From NCBI RefSeq assembly GCF_003751085.1, contig NZ_RJJY01000002.1, positions 2,170,001 to 2,234,000 of the forward strand: 64,000 bases of DNA, read 5' to 3'. Position 1 is the stretch's first letter; each line of letters begins with the position of its first letter. Below the pieces are notes generated by a model. It was not told the DNA's origin. It made no database searches and saw only the letters and a program-made list of their open reading frames with translations. The translations under genes were made by a program, and so were the position numbers. This document shows, in pieces, positions 42,870-49,785 of the stretch. Source of the stretch: Micromonospora sp. Llam0. GTDB lineage: Bacteria > Actinomycetota > Actinomycetes > Mycobacteriales > Micromonosporaceae.

Positions 42870-42930
42870 CCCGAATTTGGTGGGGTGCACGGCTACTTGT
42901 CTTTCAAACGGGGCTCGCTAGTGGAGATTC

Positions 42931-43788
42931 ATGGCCGGTCTTCTCGAACGGGCCCGAGAATCGGACGCGGAAACAGCAGACCGTCGCACCGGCCGCCTGG
43001 CGATTCGAGAGGAAATGACAATGGACGCAGCATCCGCCGATGACGGCCGATATTCCGATCTGGTGCGGCCGCCTTCCGGCCGCACGGAACGGATGATCCT
43101 GGAGCTGCGCGGCCAGCAGGCGCTTGTCGAGGAGGCGGTGGGTCGGCTGGCTGCGGTGACCCGGGGCAGTACCCACGCCTTGGTGACGGAGGCCAACGTC
43201 CGGCTTGAGCACGCCGGCATGCACCTCGCCCATGCCATCACCGCCTCCGCTGGAGGCGTGGGCCGACCACTGAAGTCGCTGATCGCGGTCGGCGTGGTCG
43301 GGATCGTCACGTGGCCCGTGGCCGCCATCTGCATGAATCTGCTGGGATGGGCGCAGGGCTGGGCCGTGCTCGCCGCGGTGCTGAGCTTCACCATGATCAC
43401 GTATCCACTGACCAGACTGTTCACGATGCTGGACCGACTCGCGGCCAACCGGAGGGTCCGGATCCTGACCAGCGGCGCGCCTTCGAGCGTTGCGCCGCCC
43501 GACGACGCGACCGGCACCAGGGGCACGGATGGCACAGGTGCCACCTTGGCCGGCGTCAAACGCCAACTGGACGCCGTGCTCGACATCGTCGAGGACGCCC
43601 GCGCCGCGCTCAGGCGAACCACCGACGGGTACCTCAAGGCCCACCGGTACAGCGCAGCCCGTAACTCTGATGGCGGCCTCGCCTGGCTGCGCGAGCGTGA
43701 TCCGGTCCTATTTCACCTGATGGCGGCCGACGTTCTCCTGTGCCGGGTCGACGACGGGGTCGACTTGTGGGCATCAAGCATCTTCTGA
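42931..43788 (+). CDS. Two-helix membrane protein
   Basis: The protein has 285 aa from the ATG at 42931. Two adjacent transmembrane segments lie at about residues 115-160 (LIAVGVVGIVTWPVAAICMN and WAVLAAVLSFTMITYPLT). The N-terminal helix (LELRGQQALVEEAVGRLAAV) and a long soluble C-terminal half (VKRQLDAVLDIVEDARAALR) are likely coiled coils. No family recognised. The next gene encodes a protein of similar layout, so the two may work together. Confidence 0.65.
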   Translation: MAGLLERARESDAETADRRTGRLAIREEMTMDAASADDGRYSDLVRPPSGRTERMILELRGQQALVEEAVGRLAAVTRGSTHALVTEANVRLEHAGMHLAHAITASAGGVGRPLKSLIAVGVVGIVTWPVAAICMNLLGWAQGWAVLAAVLSFTMITYPLTRLFTMLDRLAANRRVRILTSGAPSSVAPPDDATGTRGTDGTGATLAGVKRQLDAVLDIVEDARAALRRTTDGYLKAHRYSAARNSDGGLAWLRERDPVLFHLMAADVLLCRVDDGVDLWASSIF

Positions 43789-43802
43789 AGGGAACCAGAA
43801 CC

Positions 43803-44414
43803 GTGCCAGTCCAGCCTGTCTCCGCCACAGCGCTGCATGCTGCGGCCACCCAAGCCCAGGACGCCGTCACCAGCCTGCAGTGGGCGTACTTGGCCCGCCA
43901 GGACGGCCTTGGCGACCGCACTGACGCCGCATTCGTCGCCCGTCTGGACCGGGCAAGGGAGCATCTGAGCGCGGCTGCAGACACCGAATCGGTGAAGTGG
44001 CCATACAACCGACGTGCCATGATCAACGCTTCCATACAGACAGCGGTGCTGCTGGCCGGCCCGTTTCTCGCTGTACTGCTCATCCGGCTCACGAACCGCC
44101 CAATCGCGGTCGCCGCTGCGGTCTGCCTGGTCCTCGTAATCGCCGATATCGGCGGATGGGTCGCCAACAGAGTTATCGATGCCCGGATTAGCCGTTCGTT
44201 CCCGCAGGAACCCACCGCACCTGAGCGGAGCCGGGAACACACCTACCGGACCGTCCTCGCGACGATCGACCTACTGGACCGGACCACGGCGTCAGCGCTC
44301 GACGCCATCCCTGGCGACCACGAGAAGATCGAGCACCTCCATCAAGTGCGTGAGTGGCTGACCGAGGCCAGACGCGCGGTACCGGACAACCACCGCGGTG
44401 TTACCGCCGTATGA
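43803..44414 (+). CDS. Two-helix membrane protein
   Basis: The protein has 203 aa. GTG 43803 is chosen because AAGGGA lies 9 bases upstream; the frame itself is open further. Two hydrophobic segments lie at about residues 75-120 (SIQTAVLLAGPFLAVLLI and IAVAAAVCLVLVIADIGG). Soluble helices flank them. It resembles the preceding gene product in layout (soluble helix, two membrane helices, soluble helix), and the two stand 14 bases apart, so they are probably co-transcribed. Function unknown. Confidence 0.6.
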   Translation: MPVQPVSATALHAAATQAQDAVTSLQWAYLARQDGLGDRTDAAFVARLDRAREHLSAAADTESVKWPYNRRAMINASIQTAVLLAGPFLAVLLIRLTNRPIAVAAAVCLVLVIADIGGWVANRVIDARISRSFPQEPTAPERSREHTYRTVLATIDLLDRTTASALDAIPGDHEKIEHLHQVREWLTEARRAVPDNHRGVTAV

Positions 44415-44617
44415 GCCGGTCCGCCGACACCGGCACTGGTCGCCACACCCGGCGGTCGCAAGCACGCCAGAGCCCCGGGTCGCGCAACCGGCAGATGCGC
44501 GACGAGTTACTGGTCCGCGTGCACGCTCAGGCCCGATCCCAATACGCCAGCACTCGGGCAAAATCCTCCAAGGAATGCGCCGCAGCGCGGTCGCCGCGCG
44601 AACACGGTGAGCCGTAG
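44411..44617 (+). CDS. Possible small basic protein
   Basis: 68 aa from an ATG overlapping the preceding stop (ATGA). Very rich in Arg, Ser and Gln (MSRSADTGTGRHTRRSQARQ), with no domain. The overlap is the main support for it being a gene. Confidence 0.35.
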   Translation: MSRSADTGTGRHTRRSQARQSPGSRNRQMRDELLVRVHAQARSQYASTRAKSSKECAAARSPREHGEP

Positions 44618-44760
44618 GCAGCGGAAAATCTACCAGGGCCGCCCCCGCCTCCAACACCGGATCCGGCTCGTTTCGCGATGTATCACGTACAGATCGGGTA
44701 GCCGTGCCGTTGAGCCGCGATGCTGGCCGTTCCGGGCAGCCAGGCGACCAGCACCGCCCT

Positions 44761-45210
44761 TCACTCCGGGATGAGGTTGCTTACGCCGTAGTTGTGCCAC
44801 CAGGATTGGCGGTGTTTGCGGATTGCGCCGTCCATGCGTGTCAACAGCAGCACGTCGCTGTTGAGGATCAGCGCGGCGTCTTCGGCTCTGCTCGCCAGTA
44901 CCCGTGCGACTGTCGCCAGCATGTTCGGGATTCCCTTTCCGATATGATCTTCCTTCGACATTCGGAAAGTCAGGTTTACGTAGGCGTCGGGTTCCCACTC
45001 CCACGTGGAGCCGTCGTTGTCGGCTTCGTAGTAGCCGTTGCGGCCGGACCTGATGATGAGCACGAACCCACGTTGGTCGTAAAGGTCCACGGTGAACAGT
45101 TCCGAAGTCTCCGTGGGGGTCGCGCGTTCGGCAGGATCGACGGCCGCGCTCTCGACGATCTGCTCGGTGGTGATGTCGCCAGCCAATGTTAGGCGATACT
45201 CAAGTGCCAT
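44761..45210 (-). CDS. SitI3-like immunity protein
   Basis: The protein has 149 aa. MALEYRLTLAGDITTEQIVE, WEWEPDAYVNLTFRMSKED and DAALILNSDVLLLTRMDGAI match the SitI3-type family, named after the Myxococcus SitA3 toxin's immunity protein and common in actinomycetes beside toxin genes. It is cytoplasmic, with no signal sequence. It lies 15 bases downstream of a CdiA-C-type toxin on the same strand, so it is the likely cognate antidote. The pairing is inferred from position. Confidence 0.75.
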   Translation of the reverse strand: MALEYRLTLAGDITTEQIVESAAVDPAERATPTETSELFTVDLYDQRGFVLIIRSGRNGYYEADNDGSTWEWEPDAYVNLTFRMSKEDHIGKGIPNMLATVARVLASRAEDAALILNSDVLLLTRMDGAIRKHRQSWWHNYGVSNLIPE

Positions 45211-45225
45211 CTTCTTCCTTCTCTA

Positions 45226-45807
45226 TCAGGGGCGCGGCACGATCTGAATGGTCGTGCCGGCTGGCGATATTGCCACCATCTCCTTCAGTCCGTTGATGGG
45301 CCAGTTGTTGAACTGTTGGTGCAGTGCGTCGAGGTCGCCTCTCCAGTCCTGAAGGTTGAGGACGACCCGCTGGGTTTGTCCATCAATGACCTTTTCCTGC
45401 ACTCCCGTCCATACCCCACGGACGGATCTTTCTGGCTTGGGAGAGTAGCAGTCGAACACGTGTCCTTCGATCAGGTAGTCGGGATCCTTTTCGGGCTCGC
45501 CGACATCACCCGATGCGGACCGGGCGTTTTCCACTTCTTGCTTGCTGGGATTTTGGTGTAGGCGATACCCGAAATTTGCCAAGATGGCGGCGCTATCATT
45601 TTCTCGTCTGAGTGAGCGCTTCACATCGGCGTCTTCTCGAGGTCTGATCTTGGCTTTCCGGCCGCTCGGTGATCCGCCGTTGCTGCCGGTCGGTCTCCTC
45701 AACCAGCCTGTCACATGTGGCTGATATGGCGTTCCGCCCGTCGATGCAGTTGGGGAACTGCCCGTATTCTCGGATGGCTCCTTGTTGGCAACAGTTCGTT
45801 CGGCCAA
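45226..45807 (-). CDS. CdiA C-terminal-type toxin domain protein
   Basis: The only in-frame start after the upstream in-frame stop is a TTG at 45807, which would give 193 aa. Residues about 75-190 match CdiA-C nuclease toxins: SAAILANFGYRLHQNPSKQ, DPDYLIEGHVFDCYSP, QRVVLNLQDWRGDLDAL and HQQFNNWPINGLKEMVAISP. These toxins usually cleave tRNA. The 70-residue leader is Ser/Thr/Gly-rich, like a linker. The frame is open 5' of 45807 back through the end of the upstream WXG-like gene, so the natural product may be a frameshift fusion of the two. The immunity gene follows. Confidence 0.75.
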   Translation of the reverse strand: MAERTVANKEPSENTGSSPTASTGGTPYQPHVTGWLRRPTGSNGGSPSGRKAKIRPREDADVKRSLRRENDSAAILANFGYRLHQNPSKQEVENARSASGDVGEPEKDPDYLIEGHVFDCYSPKPERSVRGVWTGVQEKVIDGQTQRVVLNLQDWRGDLDALHQQFNNWPINGLKEMVAISPAGTTIQIVPRP

Positions 45808-45854
45808 GGCGTCCTTGGCCCAGTTCGCGCTTGTCGAACCAGCTTTGGTGAGGA

Positions 45855-45886
45855 TAGGGCCAGTCGGGGTGGGGCCGCCAGCCCTA
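45855..45886 (-). promoter_or_regulatory. Possible frameshift-stimulating stem-loop
   Basis: On the minus strand TAGGGC (45886-45881) pairs with GCCCTA (45860-45855) across a 20-base GC-rich loop that has its own CGG/CCG pairing. It starts four bases after a slippery heptamer. This is a weak to moderate structure, offered as a candidate only. Confidence 0.35.
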
Positions 45887-45887
45887 C

Positions 45888-46421
45888 CTAGTTTCCCGAT
45901 TCGCCAAGTTGACGTGCCTCATTGACGGCGGCGCTCAGGTGCTGTCTGGCGTCTTGAGCGCGTTTCCGTTCGCCGGCGAGGACTTGCTGGATGTTGTTGA
46001 GCATGGTCAGCATGGGGCCGAGGTTGCCGCCGTCGAGGAATCTGCGGACGAGGTTCTGGATCTCGTCGACTCGGCCGAGGGCCGCGACGATGCCGTTTTG
46101 GGCGTCGTTGACGCTGTCAGTGGCTGGTGACAGGACGGAGATCACCTGTTGTGGTGACATCTCGCGGGGAGCCGCAGCCACGGAGGTGGAGGCTTGGTTG
46201 ATCGTGTCGTTGATTCGGCTCAGCTGGGTGCGGACCTCTTTGATGGCCTCGCGGACCTGGTTCATGCCGGCGGCGATCGCGTTGAAGCCCACAGCCATGG
46301 CCCGATTCGCGACGTTTTCGGACTCGTGGTCGACGGCGGCGAAGAGTGTCTGCGCTCTGTCGAGTCCGGTGGCGATCGAGCGTAGTTCGTTGATGACGGT
46401 GTCGGTCTCGGTGGACGGCAT
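45888..46421 (-). CDS. WXG-like helical protein (DUF6244-type)
   Basis: The protein has 177 aa from the ATG at 46421 (MPSTETDTVINELRSIATGL). It is entirely helical, heptad-like and cysteine-free (VNDAQNGIVAALGRVDEIQN), resembling the small WXG100/DUF6244 proteins of actinomycetes that act as secretion partners or N-terminal modules of polymorphic toxins. It ends ...RQLGESGN-TAG. The last two sense codons, with the preceding base, form G_GGA_AAC, a -1 slippery heptamer. The -1 frame continues uninterrupted into the toxin gene. Confidence 0.7.
   Translation of the reverse strand: MPSTETDTVINELRSIATGLDRAQTLFAAVDHESENVANRAMAVGFNAIAAGMNQVREAIKEVRTQLSRINDTINQASTSVAAAPREMSPQQVISVLSPATDSVNDAQNGIVAALGRVDEIQNLVRRFLDGGNLGPMLTMLNNIQQVLAGERKRAQDARQHLSAAVNEARQLGESGN
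45891..45897 (-). promoter_or_regulatory. Putative -1 ribosomal frameshift site
   Basis: G GGA AAC followed at once by TAG (zero frame). Slipping back one base reads GGG AAA CTA GGT and enters the toxin frame with no stop until 45226. The heptamer fits X XXY YYZ exactly, and a stop codon immediately 3' favours pausing. Alternatively, a one-base indel separates two genes that were once fused. Confidence 0.55.
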
Positions 46422-46898
46422 TCCGGTGTGGAGTCCTCTCATCGGCCCGGCGGGGATAGCCGGGCATACCATATCGGATCGTTGTGGTGTGTACAGGTTG
46501 GCGGTTGGTGTGTCGAGGAACGCCCGTGGACGGGTGAGCCAGTGGACGCCTCATTGTCGATCCCCGCCGCGGGCAGCCACGTGTCCGGGTTCTCCAGTGT
46601 CAGGTGATCCTTCGCCCACGTTCGGCCAACCAGTACTTCCTGCGCCGCTACCCTGGCGGCGGTTGCGGTTACTCACACACCGGTTGGAGAGCCGCCGCCT
46701 CAACCCGCGCGCCGCCGCCAGCGGCCAGGTCGTCGAGCCGCAGTGTCCGTCAGGTGGCCCGGTTCGCCGGTCTGGGGGGTACCCGGCTCCGTGTGAAGGG
46801 GATCACTCGAATCGCGTGCGGTTGGTCGATGATGCGGGCACGGATGCCGCATGGCTCAGCGTCAGCGCGTCGGGTGGTGTGATGGCACGGTGACGACT
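46422..46898. other. Intergenic region, no supported gene
   Basis: About 480 bases between divergent genes. A plus-strand frame (46604-46882) is Arg/Ala-rich without a domain. It must hold the WXG-like gene promoter. No repeat or RNA gene was seen. Confidence 0.4.
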
Positions 46899-47375
46899 AT
46901 GTGGGAATATGCCGAACACCTGGCGCAGGGTGGAACGCAGGCATGGCGGGAAGCGGTGCTCCACGCTGCGGAGTTGTTGGCCCGCCGGACCAACTGGGAC
47001 GAACGTTTCGGCACGTTGCCACCCCGCGAGTGCCAGTTTCGGGCCACGGCCCTGCTGGTCTACGGTATCGCGGCCGATCGGGGTGCTGCCCCTACCATGA
47101 TCGACGGCAGTGAGTTTGCGGTCTGGGTAGCGTCCCGGTCGATCGTCCAAGGTCGGAACGATTTGGCTGATCTGCTGAGCGCTGCCGGGCATGACGTGCC
47201 GGAGCCTGGCCCCGTTCGCGGCAGGGACCGTGACCCTGTCATTGCCGCCTGGCATGGCCTGGTCGACGATCCTAGATGGATCCCGGCCGCCGACGTTCTC
47301 ACCGATATCCGGACCAGCCCCGCCCTACCGGAGGCGTTCTCCGGGATCATCTGGGTGTTTGGGGACCGAGTGTGA
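46899..47375 (+). CDS. Hypothetical protein
   Basis: The protein has 158 aa from the ATG at 46899; a GTG at 46890 is an alternative. It is soluble and mostly helical (MWEYAEHLAQGGTQAWREAV, AAELLARRTNWDERFG), ending SGIIWVFGDRV. No motif known. It is one of several hypothetical genes between the toxin locus and the 2'-5' RNA ligase. Confidence 0.55.
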   Translation: MWEYAEHLAQGGTQAWREAVLHAAELLARRTNWDERFGTLPPRECQFRATALLVYGIAADRGAAPTMIDGSEFAVWVASRSIVQGRNDLADLLSAAGHDVPEPGPVRGRDRDPVIAAWHGLVDDPRWIPAADVLTDIRTSPALPEAFSGIIWVFGDRV

Positions 47376-47547
47376 ACGAGGCCGGGTAGCGCGCCTCTTT
47401 GGGAGCAGACGGATCGACTGCTTTCAACCGCGACTCTCACGCTCGTGTCTCATTTGGTTACCTGCCTCGGTACGATCACGGTCACGCGGTCTGCGTCTCC
47501 AGCCGCATTTTCCATAGTGGTCGACGTGCTGTCGTGGCATCGCTCGG

Positions 47548-48393
47548 TCAGGGATCCCGGAGTTCTGGCGGCACCTCGTCTGGCATCGGGGGAAGGTGCG
47601 CGGTGCCGGCAAGCAGGGCGTTGAGGCGCGGAGAGAGCGTGGTGACTGGGTCGAGGTCGCGTTCCGCGACGAGCCTGTACAGGACGTCGAGGGCGTCGGT
47701 TGCCAGGCTCAGGCCGCCGAGTTCCGCGGCGATGGTCAAGGGTTCGTCGAGGACCGCGTTGACGAGGTCGGTCCAGTCTGGCTGCAGCAGCCACGAGACG
47801 TACAGATCCTCGTCGATCCGAGCGACGAGACGCGCCCGCAGTAGCGCGTCGGCCTCAGCAGGTGCTGGCGCGCACACCGGGATCGAGTAGACCGGGTTGG
47901 TGGCGGCGCGGGACAGCAGGATCTGGTGTTGCACCAGTGTCGGGTCGATGACCTGCGCGAAGGATGGCGCCCACACGATCATGTGTCCGGTGGTGGTGCC
48001 ATCCGGGCGTATGGTCGGCGGTCGCTGCCACACGCCCAGGTCGGATTCCTCGCGGAAGGTGCCGGCTGTGCGGTACAGGGTGGCGCAGGCGGCGATCGGT
48101 TCGGCCGGGAATCCGAGGTGGTGCAGGGCTCCGCTGATTTGGTGACAGGCGAGCGCGCAGCTGCCGGCCGGTTTCCCGCTCATCGCCTGGTGCAGGACAG
48201 TGAGAACGGCGTACAGCGGGGTCAGTTCGGCCGGCACCTCGAACAGCCGGTTCCACATCGGGCTGTGCTGGTAGACGGGCATCAGCCCTTCGTCGTCGCG
48301 GATCGGCCTGAGATGAGGTTCTCGTGGTGGTGGGATCGGCCGCCGGATCGGGTCCCGGCGGTGCCGTCGCGAGTTTCGCTTCCGGTTCGTCAC
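47548..48393 (-). CDS. Predicted papain-fold (transglutaminase/NAT-like) protein
   Basis: The protein has 281 aa from a GTG at 48393. An Arg-rich first 30 residues precede a domain in which GSCALACHQISGALHHLGF places a cysteine at a helix start, GHMIVWAPSFAQVIDPT supplies His and Asp with the strand spacing of transglutaminase/arylamine N-acetyltransferase folds, and PNPVYSIP-like strands follow. This Cys-His-Asp pattern is suggestive, not proven. The C-terminal 100 residues are helical. No signal peptide. Function unknown. Confidence 0.5.
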   Translation of the reverse strand: MTNRKRNSRRHRRDPIRRPIPPPREPHLRPIRDDEGLMPVYQHSPMWNRLFEVPAELTPLYAVLTVLHQAMSGKPAGSCALACHQISGALHHLGFPAEPIAACATLYRTAGTFREESDLGVWQRPPTIRPDGTTTGHMIVWAPSFAQVIDPTLVQHQILLSRAATNPVYSIPVCAPAPAEADALLRARLVARIDEDLYVSWLLQPDWTDLVNAVLDEPLTIAAELGGLSLATDALDVLYRLVAERDLDPVTTLSPRLNALLAGTAHLPPMPDEVPPELRDP

Positions 48394-48563
48394 GTTGCAG
48401 CGGCTCCGCGAGACAGCGGGTGGTGGGGTGCGGTGTCGTCCGCGCGATGGGGCTTTGCGGCGACGTCAAGCAGATGAATCGAGCCGATGGCCATCGTGGC
48501 GTGGTTGGGTCGCACGCGGCGGAGTTCGCGCTGGATCTCGTCGGCGTCGCCGCTTAACGATGG
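48390..48563 (-). pseudogene. Fragment of a 2'-5' RNA ligase-like gene
   Basis: The minus strand reads DADEIQRELRRVRPNHATMA, then SIHLLDVAAKPHRAD. This matches the end of the intact plus-strand RNA-ligase gene at 48841 (DSDEVQRRLRRVRPSHATLT ... VHLVDVTADAEAQ). Only the last third of the family is present, with no HxTx motif, so it is an inverted partial duplicate. Confidence 0.65.
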
Positions 48564-48613
48564 GGCCGGATCGTGGAAGTCTCCGAATGCCCCACGATCA
48601 GGTACGGGATCAC

Positions 48614-48790
48614 TCACTGCTGAAAGTCTGTCTGCTGCTTGCTGGCCTCTCGGATGGCGGATGCGACGTCCAGCAGCGCGTGTGCCACGGCGGCCAGACC
48701 GGCGGCGACCGGATCGCTGCCGGTTCCGGTAGAGCCGAGAGCTTGCCTGGCCGTCTCCTCGGCCATTTCTCCGTGCCTGCTGGTCTCCAT
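48614..48790 (-). CDS. Small hypothetical protein
   Basis: 58 aa from an ATG at 48790 (METSRHGEMAEETARQALGS), with a helical C-terminus (AGLAAVAHALLDVASAIREA). No domain. Codon bias and small size suit a real but minor gene. Length and helix pattern recall small WXG-like proteins. Confidence 0.45.
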   Translation of the reverse strand: METSRHGEMAEETARQALGSTGTGSDPVAAGLAAVAHALLDVASAIREASKQQTDFQQ

Positions 48791-48840
48791 CGCGCATCCT
48801 CGCTCTCTCTGTCCGAACGCCGCGACGCTCACACTGGCTG

Positions 48841-49494
48841 ATGGCGGTGAGTAGCCTACCCAACGTGAAACCTTTCCAGTTCAGACGGGCCGACTCGCCG
48901 TGGCCACCGGGAACGACCCTGCTACACGTCTACGTGCTGGTACAGCCCGAGCGTGACCGTGACCTGACACGGTTGGTCGACGGTGGACACGCGGTTCTGG
49001 AAGGTTTCCCCGTCAGCCCGGTACCGCATGAGTGGCTTCACCTGACGATCGACCAGATCACCGATCGGCCAGCCGCCGAGATCTCGCAGGACGAACGAGA
49101 TTCCCTGGCCGCCGAGCTGCGCATCCGGGCGGCCAAGCTGGCTCCGTTCACGGTGACGGTCGGGTCGATGTTGTCGTACCACTCGGGGGTTATCGCCGAT
49201 GTCAGTCCCGACGGTGACCTCGGGGCGCTCTACGAGACGGTGCATGAGGGCATCCGGGCGGTGCGCGGCGACGCGGCGGTGCGGTATCCGCACAGTTTGC
49301 CGCACCTGACGATCGGGTACGCGCGGGCGGAGGCGGACTCTGATGAGGTGCAGCGTCGGTTGCGGCGCGTACGACCGAGTCACGCCACGCTGACGGTCGA
49401 CAAGGTGCACCTGGTCGACGTCACGGCCGACGCCGAGGCCCAGACGATCACCTGGGAAACCGTGGCGCCCATCGCGCTAGGCAAGAACCAGTAG
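48841..49494 (+). CDS. 2'-5' RNA ligase / phosphodiesterase family protein
   Basis: The protein has 217 aa from the ATG at 48841 (in-frame GTGs at 48847 and 48865 are alternatives). Two HxTx-type motifs define the 2H superfamily: EWLHLTIDQI (about residue 65) and LPHLTIGYA (about residue 155). LHVYVLVQPERD is the first strand. Such proteins act on cyclic phosphates or 2'-5' linkages of RNA or nucleotides. A truncated inverted copy of its last third lies 280 bases upstream. Confidence 0.85.
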   Translation: MAVSSLPNVKPFQFRRADSPWPPGTTLLHVYVLVQPERDRDLTRLVDGGHAVLEGFPVSPVPHEWLHLTIDQITDRPAAEISQDERDSLAAELRIRAAKLAPFTVTVGSMLSYHSGVIADVSPDGDLGALYETVHEGIRAVRGDAAVRYPHSLPHLTIGYARAEADSDEVQRRLRRVRPSHATLTVDKVHLVDVTADAEAQTITWETVAPIALGKNQ

Positions 49495-49524
49495 CGCAGG
49501 TCCCCCGGACCGCGACCGGATGGA

Positions 49525-49785
49525 TCACTCTGTTGGCGGCGGCGTGATGTGCTGGCGGTGGGCGATGTCGGTGTGTAGGTGGTCCAGTCGCCGGCAGCGG
49601 CGCGTTGATTGCACCGCGATGGTGACGTGGATGGCGAGCATCCGGGCCAGGAGCACGGCGGGGACCTCTCCGGCGAGAGCGAACAGTGCGGTGTTGCGGT
49701 CCTGGCGCGCCTGGACGCCGACCTCGCGCAGGCGTTCGGTCAGCCGGGGGGGGGTGCTGATCGACTGTTCCGGTGCGGATGTCAC
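49525..49785 (-). CDS. Small protein resembling integrase-associated C-termini
   Basis: 86 aa from a GTG overlapping the helicase stop (GTGA). RQDRNTALFALAGEVPAVLL, then ARMLAIHVTIAVQS, resembles the C-terminal segment LPAPVLADLLGLHxxTAV seen in phage-integrase-like and helix-turn-helix proteins of actinomycetes. It may be a small DNA-binding accessory of the defence operon or the relic of a recombinase end. Confidence 0.45.
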   Translation of the reverse strand: MTSAPEQSISTPPRLTERLREVGVQARQDRNTALFALAGEVPAVLLARMLAIHVTIAVQSTRRCRRLDHLHTDIAHRQHITPPPTE

